Origin: a virus | DNA length: 23,833 nt | IMG/VR virus record: IMGVR_UViG_3300046011_009979 | Span: 1 to 23,833 of that record | Reading direction: 5' to 3' (one strand) | Shown here: one piece after another, positions 14,018 through 21,029 of the stretch | How the letters are laid out: every line of letters starts with the position of its first letter | Numbering within the stretch: position 1 is the first letter of the stretch | Notes under the pieces: generated by a model | The model's input: the letters and a program-made list of their open reading frames with translations, nothing else | What the model was told of the DNA's origin: nothing | The model's database searches: none | Program-made: the position numbers and the translations under genes

Positions 14018-16042
14018 CTAAAACGTTCCTAAATCTAGTGTGTAATTTATTGGTGAACCAAAAGTTCCAAAATCAAATGCAGGTGTAGAATAATTAATCT
14101 GATTACCGTTGACTAACAAATTACCACTTTGTATTGTTAATGCAGCACCTCCAATATATATTGTGTTACTGCTAACCCATAAATCTTTCCATTGTCTTGA
14201 TTGACTACCAAGGCTATATGTAACATTAGCACTAGGTAATACATTGCTAGAAACTGCTTGTAAATTTGGTCCAGATGCAATAGCCAAATTCATTGCAATG
14301 ATATTTGCATTTATGGTGTTTATTGCAATTTCTTGAACAGCGGCATTGGCATTAGCATATAATTGGTACGCACCTAAATTAGCCTGTGTGGTAGCATTTA
14401 TTGCATTAGCATATATTTGATATGCACCAAGATTGGCCGAAAACAGTGGCAGATTAGGGATCTGGATATTAGCCCAGGTCTGGTATGCACCAATATTTGC
14501 ACTTAAGGTGTTTAACGAAGCGCCTTGTGTAGCCGCATTTGAGATCAAGTTATCTATAGCCTGCGCTTGTATAACTGCATTAGAACTTAAAGTGTTTAGA
14601 GTTGCTGCTTGCGCAGCCGCATTAGCGTTTGCAAAAGTTTGATATGATCCAATATTTGCATTCAATGAATTAATAGAAACAGCCTGTGACCCTGCATTAG
14701 ACTGTAATGCGGTAATATTGATTGTGGCTGTGCCTAAATTTGCACTTAAATTATTAACAGTTGTTTCTTGCGTAGCTGCGTTAGACAACAAAATATCCAA
14801 TGATTGTGCCTGTGTTACTGCATTGGCTGTTAATGTAATTAATACGGATGCCTGGCTAGCTGCGTTACTATTCAAAGTAGCTAGATTGGTTGCTATTAGC
14901 CCGATGTTGGCATCTATAGAATTTATTGTTGATGTGTAAGAAGCACTATTAAAAGCAGAAGTTTGACTAGAACCATCGCCAAATTGCAGCGTTACACCGG
15001 AGGATAATTTTAAAATATTTGATTGTGTAAGAACAACCTGTGGTGTGGAAATATTTCCTACTAATAATTCTATATTGTCTTCGCGTGATACTAGTTGTAA
15101 ATTTCCCCCTGTAATCCACAGATAACCATCTCCCGGCGAACCCATTGGATAATTAGGATCAGCCCATCCGGTATTATTGATACCCATGGCTATAAAATGT
15201 TCGCCATCGGCTCCGTCGTCGGCTGTGACTACTAGATCTCCGCTACCGGTTGAGGCTATATTTTGTAAATTTAGTTGATAATAGTCGCTAGCGTTGCCAT
15301 AAAATAATGCTGCTGGATTAGCAAACGGTTGACCTAGATCATTTGAGGGACCTACTTTAAGAAATTCGTCTGTTTCAATATGATTACTGGCAAGTAGGTA
15401 AGTCGCCTGAACATTACCAGTAAAGGTAGCACCAGATAGGCTAGCTTTGTTAAGTAATGCCAAGTTAGCCGCTGCAATGTTTGCGTTAACTGTGTTTATT
15501 GCAATACTTTGAGCAGCAGCATTTGTTTCCAAGGATGCTATTTTAGCGTTAGCTGCTGTAACATTTGCGTTAATTGTGTCAACGTTTAGTAAAATTGCAT
15601 TGCTACTGAGAGCAAGAGAAATGCTGTCATCGACGTAGGAAATTGTAGCTTTTGTGCTAGATAAATTTGAAATGGCCAATGACTGAGTCGCAGCATTGGC
15701 TTCTAGTGTTGTTATTCGTGCAGAGTGATCACTTATATTAGAATTTGCAGCAGTTATATTGGCTCTTAACGAGGCAATATTACTATTAACTGCTGATATA
15801 TTAGATGCTATTGAAGTGTTGACGTATGACTTGGCCGCTGCTTGAGTGACATCATTTACTGTCAACGTCACATTACCAGTTCGACCTGCTACAGTATAAA
15901 CCTGAATATTAGCAGCCGCGACCTGCACATTACCGCTGTAAAGTTCGGTAAAATTTTCGTTTATCTTTGTAAATGCGTCTCGTAACTGATCACCGGTGCC
16001 ATCACCAGCTACGTTGCCTACAGTGACAAGTTGTTGTGCCAT
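14018..16042 (-). CDS. tail fibre protein with long coiled-coil shaft
   Basis: 674-residue fibre protein, first gene of the tail block. The N-terminal motif GDGTGDQLRDAFTKINENF (13-31) matches that of the 640-aa protein at identical positions. Coiled-coil segments of the AxxATQxxxLxxLxANI type cover about 85-220 and 390-600. Between them (about 225-380) lies a globular domain with NDLGQPFANPAALFYGNASDYYQLNLQN-like beta sequence (block DLGQPFANPAALFYGN), a module that looks like a carbohydrate-contacting or structural insert. The C-terminus has NVTYSLGSQSRQWKDLWV, a motif shared with the 640-aa protein. A late box at 16063-16070 and an AGGATGA site precede the start. Likely a long-fibre shaft. 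Confidence 0.85.
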   Translation of the reverse strand: MAQQLVTVGNVAGDGTGDQLRDAFTKINENFTELYSGNVQVAAANIQVYTVAGRTGNVTLTVNDVTQAAAKSYVNTSIASNISAVNSNIASLRANITAANSNISDHSARITTLEANAATQSLAISNLSSTKATISYVDDSISLALSSNAILLNVDTINANVTAANAKIASLETNAAAQSIAINTVNANIAAANLALLNKASLSGATFTGNVQATYLLASNHIETDEFLKVGPSNDLGQPFANPAALFYGNASDYYQLNLQNIASTGSGDLVVTADDGADGEHFIAMGINNTGWADPNYPMGSPGDGYLWITGGNLQLVSREDNIELLVGNISTPQVVLTQSNILKLSSGVTLQFGDGSSQTSAFNSASYTSTINSIDANIGLIATNLATLNSNAASQASVLITLTANAVTQAQSLDILLSNAATQETTVNNLSANLGTATINITALQSNAGSQAVSINSLNANIGSYQTFANANAAAQAATLNTLSSNAVIQAQAIDNLISNAATQGASLNTLSANIGAYQTWANIQIPNLPLFSANLGAYQIYANAINATTQANLGAYQLYANANAAVQEIAINTINANIIAMNLAIASGPNLQAVSSNVLPSANVTYSLGSQSRQWKDLWVSSNTIYIGGAALTIQSGNLLVNGNQINYSTPAFDFGTFGSPINYTLDLGTF

Positions 16043-16062
16043 AAATCATCCTATATACTAGG

Positions 16063-16070
16063 TATTTATG
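16063..16070 (-). promoter_or_regulatory. T4-type late promoter box for the tail-fibre block
   Basis: CATAAATA on the minus strand in the 54-base gap before the 674-aa fibre gene, 20 bases from its ATG. It is noncoding here, which makes it one of the best late-box candidates. No terminator is seen between the Fe-S carrier gene and this box. Confidence 0.65.
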
Positions 16071-16096
16071 GCATTTAGGATTTAAGTTGTTTTGGG

Positions 16097-16423
16097 TTAG
16101 TAAGGATTGAAACTGCTTCCGCATCCGCAAGTGGTTTGTGCTTGTGGATTATCGATGCTAAAGCTTGCGCCCATGGAATCTTCTGAGTATTTGATTTTTG
16201 CTCCTTGTAGATACTGGGCACTCATCGAATCTACTAGAAGTTTTACACCATCATATTCCAGATCAAAATCGTCCTCATTTTGCATTTCGTCAAATGTAAA
16301 ACCATATTGCATGCCCGAACATCCACCACCTTGTACAAATACACGCAGTTTTAAATCCGGGTTGCCTTCTTCTGCTATTAATTCTTTTAGCTTAACTACT
16401 GCTGATTCATTTAAATCAATCAT
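16097..16423 (-). CDS. A-type Fe-S cluster carrier (ErpA/IscA/HesB family)
   Basis: 108-residue protein, normal length for A-type carriers. The three cluster-binding cysteines are all present: Cys35 in [12 protein letters not shown], and Cys99 and Cys101 in TTCGCGSSF. The order of conserved blocks ([43 protein letters not shown]) follows ErpA/IscA without gaps. These proteins pass assembled Fe-S clusters to apo-enzymes. Its ATG overlaps the SOD stop (ATGA) and has a GGAGA site inside the SOD gene, so the two are coupled. In a phage it may support Fe-S enzymes such as ribonucleotide reductase partners, or cope with oxidative damage; this is inference. The intact motif argues for activity. Confidence 0.93.
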   Translation of the reverse strand: MIDLNESAVVKLKELIAEEGNPDLKLRVFVQGGGCSGMQYGFTFDEMQNEDDFDLEYDGVKLLVDSMSAQYLQGAKIKYSEDSMGASFSIDNPQAQTTCGCGSSFNPY

Positions 16424-16971
16424 GCTCGATCTCCTGCATAAATTCTTCTGTTAACATAATCCCAATTTATAATACGCCATATGTTTTTTAGATATCGTTT
16501 TTTATCTGCACCATAGTCATTAACCCAGGCATGCTCCCACCAATCTATTAGCAAAGCAATATCATTGCGTTTGGCATGGTTTTTTATTGTTTTTATTTTA
16601 CCTTGCCGACTGAGGTATATCCAGTTTGAACCTTGAAGTTTCATGGCTTCTTCTTCGAAGTCCCGTTTAAAATCTGTAAAATTTCCGAAGTGTCTGTTAA
16701 TTAAAGCAAGACTAGCACCAGTTGGGCTATTGCCGTTTTTGGGTGCTCTCAATTGAGGAAAAAATATATTGTGCAAGTATGCGCCAGCTTCATTAAATGC
16801 AGCATCACCCTCGCTTTTGTTGTATCTATCCACATAACCACGAGCTAGTTTACCATAATGATTTTCAATAGTGGTTTTGCTCATTACTGGTGCCAGCCCG
16901 CCTTCGCTGTAAGGCAATTTTTTCAATTCTAGTTTTTTATCTTCTTCTAGCAGGACAATTATGTTACGCAT
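16420..16971 (-). CDS. sod: Fe/Mn superoxide dismutase
   Basis: 183-residue Fe/Mn-family SOD, slightly short. All four metal ligands are seen: His38 (IENHYGK), His67 (AYLHNIFF), Asp143 and His147 ([10 protein letters not shown]). The gateway Tyr46 is kept; the usual second-shell His four residues after the first ligand is Leu42. The outer-sphere Gln position of the Fe type is Gly63, as in Mn enzymes, and the position that holds Gln in Mn enzymes appears to be His132, as reported for some His-type SODs, so the metal cannot be called. No signal peptide, so it acts in the host cytoplasm, removing superoxide. It starts five bases after the IF-1 stop with a poor ribosome-binding site and overlaps the Fe-S carrier gene. 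SOD is rare in phages. Confidence 0.92.
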   Translation of the reverse strand: MRNIIVLLEEDKKLELKKLPYSEGGLAPVMSKTTIENHYGKLARGYVDRYNKSEGDAAFNEAGAYLHNIFFPQLRAPKNGNSPTGASLALINRHFGNFTDFKRDFEEEAMKLQGSNWIYLSRQGKIKTIKNHAKRNDIALLIDWWEHAWVNDYGADKKRYLKNIWRIINWDYVNRRIYAGDRA

Positions 16972-16975
16972 GTAT

Positions 16976-17194
16976 CTATTTAGTGCGATAAACTATGCGA
17001 CCTCTATGTAGATCATATGGACTCATTTCTATCTCTACACTGTCGCCAGCTAATATGCGTATATTATTTTGACGTAGCTTACCAGCAATGGTAGCTATAA
17101 TTTGATGATTGTTATCTAATGTAACACGAAACATTGCACTAGGTAGTAATTCGTCTACTACGCCAGTCATTCTAATTAAATCTTCTTTGCCCAC
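16976..17194 (-). CDS. infA: translation initiation factor IF-1
   Basis: 72-residue S1/OB-fold protein, exactly the length of bacterial IF-1 and alignable to it without gaps; against E. coli IF-1 recalled from memory I count about 41 identical positions. Landmarks are [30 protein letters not shown] and [17 protein letters not shown]-1 binds the 30S A site and works with IF-2, IF-3 and fMet-tRNA in initiation. The start is GTG, with AGAGGA six bases upstream; a late promoter box precedes it at 17215-17222. The conserved RNA-binding face looks intact, so it could function in the host ribosome. I do not know infA as a usual T4-like phage gene. Recent capture from a bacterium is possible, yet it sits in frame with phage spacing and promoters. 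Confidence 0.95.
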   Translation of the reverse strand: MGKEDLIRMTGVVDELLPSAMFRVTLDNNHQIIATIAGKLRQNNIRILAGDSVEIEMSPYDLHRGRIVYRTK

Positions 17195-17214
17195 AAATCC
17201 TCTTATAAAGTACC

Positions 17215-17222
17215 TATTTATC
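17215..17222 (-). promoter_or_regulatory. T4-type late promoter box for the IF-1/SOD/Fe-S cassette
   Basis: GATAAATA on the minus strand, 20 bases before the GTG of infA and overlapping the stop of the preceding gene. The AGAGGA ribosome-binding site lies between. It implies late transcription of infA, sod and the Fe-S carrier. Confidence 0.6.
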
Positions 17223-17595
17223 TACGCATTGAACTGATATCTTTGGCTTCTTGGTCCGAAAAGATAGGAACTGCATTGCTCTTGTGCATAGTGCCAATGC
17301 CTACAATATTGTCTCCGGTATATTGCATTGGTTTACGAACAGTAACCGCACCTTGTACGCCTGTGTCGAGACTGGGAATACGTGGCTTATCTGCATCACG
17401 ACGCAAAGGCTTGGGCGCTACAAAACTTTTACGCTCAAATTTTATTTTAGATGTTGGTGCATACTTGTCTTTGAGTTTTTGCCACTCTGACTCTAGCCAC
17501 TCTGCTTGACGTTTTTGTTCAGCACTTGCAAATTTTTTCTTGCCCTTGCGTTTACCCGTTAGAGACAGCCAAGGACCTTCCATGTGCATACTCAT
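17218..17595 (-). CDS. conserved marine-phage protein ending in [14 protein letters not shown], unknown
   Basis: 125-residue basic protein. It has a helical Lys/Glu/Trp-rich N-terminal half ([19 protein letters not shown], then [18 protein letters not shown]) and a conserved C-terminal block [20 protein letters not shown] ending in SSMRR. I recognise this architecture as a widespread protein of tailed aquatic phages, without known function. The basic composition and lack of membrane segments suggest an intracellular nucleic-acid- or protein-binding role. It starts at 17595 behind a near-consensus sigma70 promoter with a GGTGA ribosome-binding site, so it is probably early. Confidence 0.82.
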   Translation of the reverse strand: MSMHMEGPWLSLTGKRKGKKKFASAEQKRQAEWLESEWQKLKDKYAPTSKIKFERKSFVAPKPLRRDADKPRIPSLDTGVQGAVTVRKPMQYTGDNIVGIGTMHKSNAVPIFSDQEAKDISSMRR

Positions 17596-17625
17596 AGTGT
17601 CACCTATAATTTAGTACAGAGTTGT

Positions 17626-17654
17626 ATTATAGCACTAAACGGATTTAGCGTCAA
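17626..17654 (-). promoter_or_regulatory. sigma70-type promoter
   Basis: Minus strand: TTGACG at 17649-17654, 17-base spacer, TATAAT at 17626-17631. The -35 box lies inside the 3' end of the 119-aa gene. Drives the 125-aa gene and, by read-through, possibly infA. Confidence 0.75.
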
Positions 17655-17994
17655 CCGGATCTAAAATTTTTGTAATTGTTGCTTTTTCGTTAACAATTAG
17701 TATTTGATGCCGTGGATAGTAAAGTTGAATATTTTTAGCCGCATCGTCTTCGGTTAAACCTTGGCCTAGAAACTTGTTGTTTTTGCCATAAGCAAGAACT
17801 ACTCGATGGCCATTTTCTTCCACATGTTCAAATCGTAGTGCTAGCACCTGTTTTTCTGCTTCCCTAAGCAATTCTGCTTCTTCTATGGCATCGTTCATTT
17901 TATGTTTAAGTTGTTGCACAAATACCCAAGAACGTAACAACTGCCACATCAAGTAAAAGAAAACAGCCCAGCCAAGAATGTCCAAAAAGTTCAT
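17635..17994 (-). CDS. N-terminally membrane-anchored protein, unknown
   Basis: 119-residue protein with one N-terminal transmembrane segment (FLDILGWAVFFYLMWQLL), then a basic, coiled-coil stretch (QLKHKMNDAIEEAELLREAEKQV) and a soluble beta-alpha domain (HRVVLAYGKNNKFLGQGLTEDDAAKNI, blocks HRVVLAYGKNNKFLGQG and TEDDAAKNIQLYY). Charge distribution predicts an inner-membrane protein with its C-terminal domain in the cytoplasm. It starts one base after the Trp-rich gene. No family recognised. Confidence 0.75.
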   Translation of the reverse strand: MNFLDILGWAVFFYLMWQLLRSWVFVQQLKHKMNDAIEEAELLREAEKQVLALRFEHVEENGHRVVLAYGKNNKFLGQGLTEDDAAKNIQLYYPRHQILIVNEKATITKILDPVDAKSV

Positions 17995-17995
17995 A

Positions 17996-18823
17996 TTAAG
18001 TCCAAAGTGATTGACGGATTTTAATTAGACGAATCATCATTTCTTCGTCCTCTCGATTATACTTATCTTCTATTTCATTTGAAAGGTCGAGTGCTTTTTT
18101 ACTTTGTTCCTGTTCTTCATCAGTACGATCTTCAAAGTCTAAAAAGTCGCGACCGGACTGTCGGCGCTGTTCGCAGAATGCACTCCACCCACTTGCATCC
18201 ATGGGATCTGGACGGTTAGGATACACTTCAGTCCACCATTTGTATAGTTCAAGTATTTCCGTGGCAGTTTTAGCTTGTTGACTTGGTTTGTGTCTGTCAG
18301 GATGGTCGTCATCTAGCCAATCATTTGTAAGACCCATTTGCCATGCTAAGTTGTCAAGTCCGGCTTGAGCACAACGCCAAGTGCGCCAACGAAACCAACC
18401 AGTTGCCCAAAATGGCGGATTATATTTCTTTCTGAATTCCTGACCTTCCCAGGCTATATGCCACCAAGCAAGCTCCACCTCAACAAAGTCTCTAAGTTCA
18501 TTAAACAGACATGGAAGAAACCTGCTGCCAACATCACGCCACTGGCCGCGAGGAATATCGCTTGCACTAGCAGTAAGAGCGTGGGTACAAGTGACCCAAC
18601 GATTGTTGATATAGTATTTGAGATCATACAGTTTGTCTGGTATGTAGAAAAAAAAGCGTTGAAGATAATCTAGCCCTTCTTCGGCCAACCAATAGCGCAC
18701 AGGATGCCGTGCTTCAGCTTCTGCACGCCACTCTTTCCAACCACGGTGTGTTAAGGCACCGGGACTGGGTGTACCACGCAGCCAATCGGCAAATGGTCCA
18801 ATTGTCCAATAATGATTACGCAT
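17996..18823 (-). CDS. Trp-rich conserved phage protein, unknown
   Basis: 275-residue soluble protein with 20 tryptophans (about 7%). Trp-rich blocks include TIGPFADWLRG, HRGWKEWRAEAE, ELAWWHIAWEGQEF and PPFWATGWFRWRTWRC; the last 80 residues are acidic and helical (FEDRTDEEQEQSKKALDL). There is no signal peptide. Proteins starting TIGPFADWLRG-P-G-T occur in many aquatic phages, but I know no function. It shares the TAATG junction with the 67-aa gene upstream. The aromatic richness may indicate a ligand-binding or capsid/peptide-binding scaffold, which is speculation. Confidence 0.78.
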   Translation of the reverse strand: MRNHYWTIGPFADWLRGTPSPGALTHRGWKEWRAEAEARHPVRYWLAEEGLDYLQRFFFYIPDKLYDLKYYINNRWVTCTHALTASASDIPRGQWRDVGSRFLPCLFNELRDFVEVELAWWHIAWEGQEFRKKYNPPFWATGWFRWRTWRCAQAGLDNLAWQMGLTNDWLDDDHPDRHKPSQQAKTATEILELYKWWTEVYPNRPDPMDASGWSAFCEQRRQSGRDFLDFEDRTDEEQEQSKKALDLSNEIEDKYNREDEEMMIRLIKIRQSLWT

Positions 18824-19026
18824 TATTCTTTAAAATATTTGTTAATAACTTCAAGTTTATCTTCGTATTCGGCAATGGCTGCAATTTCTGCTTCCATGGC
18901 TGTCATCCAGTCTGTATGGTCGTGTATGGCAATAGGATTGCCCAACATTACTTCTACATTCATGCGATGTTTTTCTATATTGCTAACGAAATAGGCTCTT
19001 GCTGTATTAAGTAATTGCTGTCTCAT
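18823..19026 (-). CDS. small conserved helical protein, unknown
   Basis: 67-residue, largely helical protein: RQQLLNTARAYFVSNIEKH, then VEVMLGNPIAIHDHTDWM and EIAAIAEYEDKLEVINKYF. The pattern (two helices around a loop with His-Asp-His) recurs in small proteins of T4-like marine phages, function unknown. It starts immediately after the phosphoesterase stop and its stop shares a base with the next start. Confidence 0.75.
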   Translation of the reverse strand: MRQQLLNTARAYFVSNIEKHRMNVEVMLGNPIAIHDHTDWMTAMEAEIAAIAEYEDKLEVINKYFKE

Positions 19027-19866
19027 TTAAATCTCCACATATTTAAGTTGAAAATGATCGGCACGATCTTCGTGCCCATCGTACCCACGAGGATTACAAA
19101 CAATTCTAGTAGTACCAATCATGTAGTCGAAATCTTCGTGTGTGTGACCGTGTGTCCATAGTCGAATTTGCCTACGGTCTAATATATAATTATCTAAATT
19201 AGAGCTATATGCACCATTCATTACAATTTCATTTTTGTAACGTGGATGCGTACTGGCTCTGCTTGGGGCATGATGTCCTACTACAACCACAGGCAAGTCA
19301 GGATGCTTTTCAAGTACAGCATCTAGATCACTTAGAAAAGCTCGATGATCCTCTACTGCATCTTCGGGCATAAAAACTTGTTTGCCTTCTTGGCCGGTAT
19401 TTTTTACACAATTAAAGTCATTCATCATCATGCGAATACGGTGCATGGTGGTGGGATCTTCCGAATTCATATCAGTCCATAATGTGCCACCGTAAAACAA
19501 CACGCCGTTGATGATACGCCATTCTTTGTCTAGAAAATATACATTTTCCAAAGGATTAAAGGCATCACGGATAATTTTATCACTTTTAGCAAAGTCTCCG
19601 TGATAATGTTCATGATTTCCCATAATAAAGATAACATAAGGAAAACGCTCCGAGCAACGACTAACAAAATTTACATAACGTTCAGCACGGGCACGAGCTC
19701 TACTTAATACAGGAATAACCAATCCACTATCGTCGTATAGGAAATCTTTTAGATCTGATGCAATAAAAATATCGCCGCCCAGGATCAGAACATCAGCACC
19801 CTCTGTGTTTTCTAATTCTAGGTCCCCAAACTCTAAGTGGAGGTCTGAGCAAACTGCGATTTTCAT
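19027..19866 (-). CDS. calcineurin-like metallophosphoesterase
   Basis: 279-residue metallophosphoesterase with the full set of motifs: SDLHLEFG (Asp8, His10), LILGGDIF (Asp32), FIMGNHEHYH (Asn84, His85), VVVGHHAPS (about 195-203) and LWTHGHTH (about 236-243). These ligands hold the two-metal centre of the family. No signal peptide, so cytoplasmic. Substrates in this family range from nucleic acids and cyclic nucleotides to phosphoproteins; this single-domain protein resembles phage and bacterial phosphohydrolases of unassigned substrate. It starts two bases after the 67-aa gene. A role in degrading host nucleotide signals is possible but not shown. Confidence 0.88.
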   Translation of the reverse strand: MKIAVCSDLHLEFGDLELENTEGADVLILGGDIFIASDLKDFLYDDSGLVIPVLSRARARAERYVNFVSRCSERFPYVIFIMGNHEHYHGDFAKSDKIIRDAFNPLENVYFLDKEWRIINGVLFYGGTLWTDMNSEDPTTMHRIRMMMNDFNCVKNTGQEGKQVFMPEDAVEDHRAFLSDLDAVLEKHPDLPVVVVGHHAPSRASTHPRYKNEIVMNGAYSSNLDNYILDRRQIRLWTHGHTHEDFDYMIGTTRIVCNPRGYDGHEDRADHFQLKYVEI

Positions 19867-19867
19867 A

Positions 19868-20071
19868 TCACATCCATTTCATTATAAAAAGTTCTGCATC
19901 TCTGGATCTTTTAAAATAGAAATCCATGTAGTCTATATTGGTTCTATAATACCAATCTTGGCCCAATTCACCAGGCATGCCGAATTGATGTAGGCACCAT
20001 TCGGCAATTTCATCCCAAATAGCGATATCCTCATTTTTAGCAACATATCTGCGTATCTTAATCACATCCAT
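19868..20071 (-). CDS. small protein, one of a tandem pair, unknown
   Basis: 67-residue protein (DVIKIRRYVAKNEDIAIWDE ... MDFYFKRSRDAELFIMKWM). Its end, FYFKRSRDAELFIMKWM, resembles the end of the next gene upstream (HFRFDQPEQASLFALRWM), and both reading frames finish with the same codons TGG ATG TGA, so the two may be paralogues. It overlaps that upstream gene by ten bases and is separated from the phosphoesterase start by one base. No motif of known function. Confidence 0.72.
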   Translation of the reverse strand: MDVIKIRRYVAKNEDIAIWDEIAEWCLHQFGMPGELGQDWYYRTNIDYMDFYFKRSRDAELFIMKWM

Positions 20072-20229
20072 CTTAATGCAAATAAACTGGCCTGTTCGGG
20101 CTGATCAAATCTAAAATGATACTTGTTGTCGGGCATCATGTGCTGTACTTCAAATGATTTAAAACCTTGGGTTTTGGCCCAAACAATAGCCTCATGGGCG
20201 CGGTTTACAGGTACAGTAATAGTATTCAT
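20062..20229 (-). CDS. 55-residue protein, first of the tandem pair, unknown
   Basis: Short gene (55 codons): starts MNTITVPVNRAHEAIVWA, ends in FRFDQPEQASLFALRWM. The C-terminal pattern FxFx(5)AxLFxx[KR]WM is shared with the downstream 67-aa protein. It fills an otherwise unexplained 160-base interval, overlaps the next gene by ten bases, and has a weak -35/-10 pair upstream. The ribosome-binding site is not obvious. Confidence 0.68.
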   Translation of the reverse strand: MNTITVPVNRAHEAIVWAKTQGFKSFEVQHMMPDNKYHFRFDQPEQASLFALRWM

Positions 20230-20235
20230 GTATAT

Positions 20236-20264
20236 AGTGTAGCAAAAAAATCATTTACTGTCTA
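20236..20264 (-). promoter_or_regulatory. weak sigma70-type promoter candidate
   Basis: Minus strand TAGACA (20259-20264), 17-base spacer, TACACT (20236-20241). It would drive the 55-aa gene and the run down to the 119-aa gene. The -35 box shares two bases with the late box of the divergent plus-strand genes. Confidence 0.4.
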
Positions 20265-20270
20265 TAAATA
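20263..20270 (+). promoter_or_regulatory. T4-type late promoter box (perfect TATAAATA)
   Basis: Perfect T4 late consensus TATAAATA, 16 bases before the ATG at 20287, with AAGGA between. Noncoding. Best late box in the window together with 16063-16070. Confidence 0.7.
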
Positions 20271-20286
20271 TTCAAAAAGGATCTGT

Positions 20287-20484
20287 ATGTGGTTGTTGCT
20301 CATTATTGTTTTAAGTTCCGAACCACCTTACAATCATCGAGGTACAGTACAAAACTTTTACATTTCCGAAAGTGAATGTCGATCAGAACTGTCTAAGGCA
20401 TTGCCGGCGCTATATTTAAAAGGCACACAAGTGACAGGTAGTTGTGAATTTAGAGAATACTTGACACCCAAACGGACCTTTTAA
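20287..20484 (+). CDS. small exported or membrane-anchored protein, unknown
   Basis: 65-residue protein with a short hydrophobic start (MWLLLIIVLSSEPP) and a hydrophilic rest with two cysteines (SESECRSELSKAL; TGSCEFREYL). The open frame extends upstream, but the ATG at 20287 is chosen because a late box and an AAGGA ribosome-binding site lie directly before it. The hydrophobic start may be an uncleaved anchor or signal; the two cysteines could form a disulfide outside the cytoplasm. Its stop is followed at once by the next ATG. Confidence 0.72.
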   Translation: MWLLLIIVLSSEPPYNHRGTVQNFYISESECRSELSKALPALYLKGTQVTGSCEFREYLTPKRTF

Positions 20485-20694
20485 ATGAAAACTCATATTG
20501 CATCATTACTAGAAAAATTTGATTCTGTACCCAAATATCAACCCAAAGATAGTGAGAAACAAATCGAAGCAGTGGCAATGATTGTAGCACTTGATATTTT
20601 AAAATCTATACTGCAAGATAAATCTTTAGGTAAGGCTAGAATCGATTTAGTCAAACGTATAGCAGCAACATACGAAATAGACTTGCAACTTTAA
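20485..20694 (+). CDS. small helical protein, unknown
   Basis: 69-residue, helical, soluble protein (THIASLLEKFDSVPKYQP; EAVAMIVALDILKSILQD; KARIDLVKRIAATYEIDL). ATG follows the stop of the preceding gene without gap, so the two form a late plus-strand pair. Its stop overlaps the convergent 112-aa gene by four bases. No recognised family. Confidence 0.68.
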   Translation: MKTHIASLLEKFDSVPKYQPKDSEKQIEAVAMIVALDILKSILQDKSLGKARIDLVKRIAATYEIDLQL

Positions 20695-21029
20695 CTTTTT
20701 TTAAGTATATCAAACACCCTTTGCTTTGCTAGCAGCTCGCGTTCTAGTTCAACATACTTCATTCTTAACTCGGCCAATTCTGACCATTCTGCTTCCAATT
20801 CAGGATTTGGTTTAAGAATAGCCAATCTTGATTCTACACTTTCAAACCATTCACGCATGTCGCGATCTTGCCAGGTAATATTACCTTCAAATACAGCATC
20901 GCCTTGCACATGGATTTTGGCACCGTTTTGAGTCATAGTCGGACTCGACCAGGAGTAGGTACTGCCTGAGCCACCAATGATAGCATTACCGTATGTTGCT
21001 GGATTGAGTGGATCGTATTGACTGCTCAT
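20691..21029 (-). CDS. conserved phage protein with C-terminal coiled coil, unknown
   Basis: 112 residues from the chosen ATG at 21029, which forms an ATGA overlap with the 59-aa gene and has AAGG five bases upstream; a longer start at 21062 would lie inside that gene. The protein has a Gly/Ser-rich N-terminus, a beta strand block (AKIHVQGDAVFEGNITW), and a helical part (RDMREWFESVESRLAIL, then NPELEAEWSELAELRMKYVE and KQRVFDILKK). I recognise this last part as a widespread, uncharacterised family in aquatic T4-like phages. Confidence 0.8.
   Translation of the reverse strand: MSSQYDPLNPATYGNAIIGGSGSTYSWSSPTMTQNGAKIHVQGDAVFEGNITWQDRDMREWFESVESRLAILKPNPELEAEWSELAELRMKYVELERELLAKQRVFDILKKS

Noticed and set aside
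16107-16454. 115-codon plus-strand open frame over the Fe-S carrier and SOD genes
   Set aside because: Antisense to two genes with complete catalytic motifs; no promoter or family resemblance.
18709-19014. 101-codon plus-strand open frame
   Set aside because: Antisense to the 275- and 67-aa genes, no ribosome-binding site, Cys/Phe/His composition typical of shadow frames.
20167-20286. Upstream extension of the plus-strand 65-aa gene
   Set aside because: It would run through the late box and the divergent 55-aa gene; the ATG at 20287 has a ribosome-binding site and correct late-box spacing.
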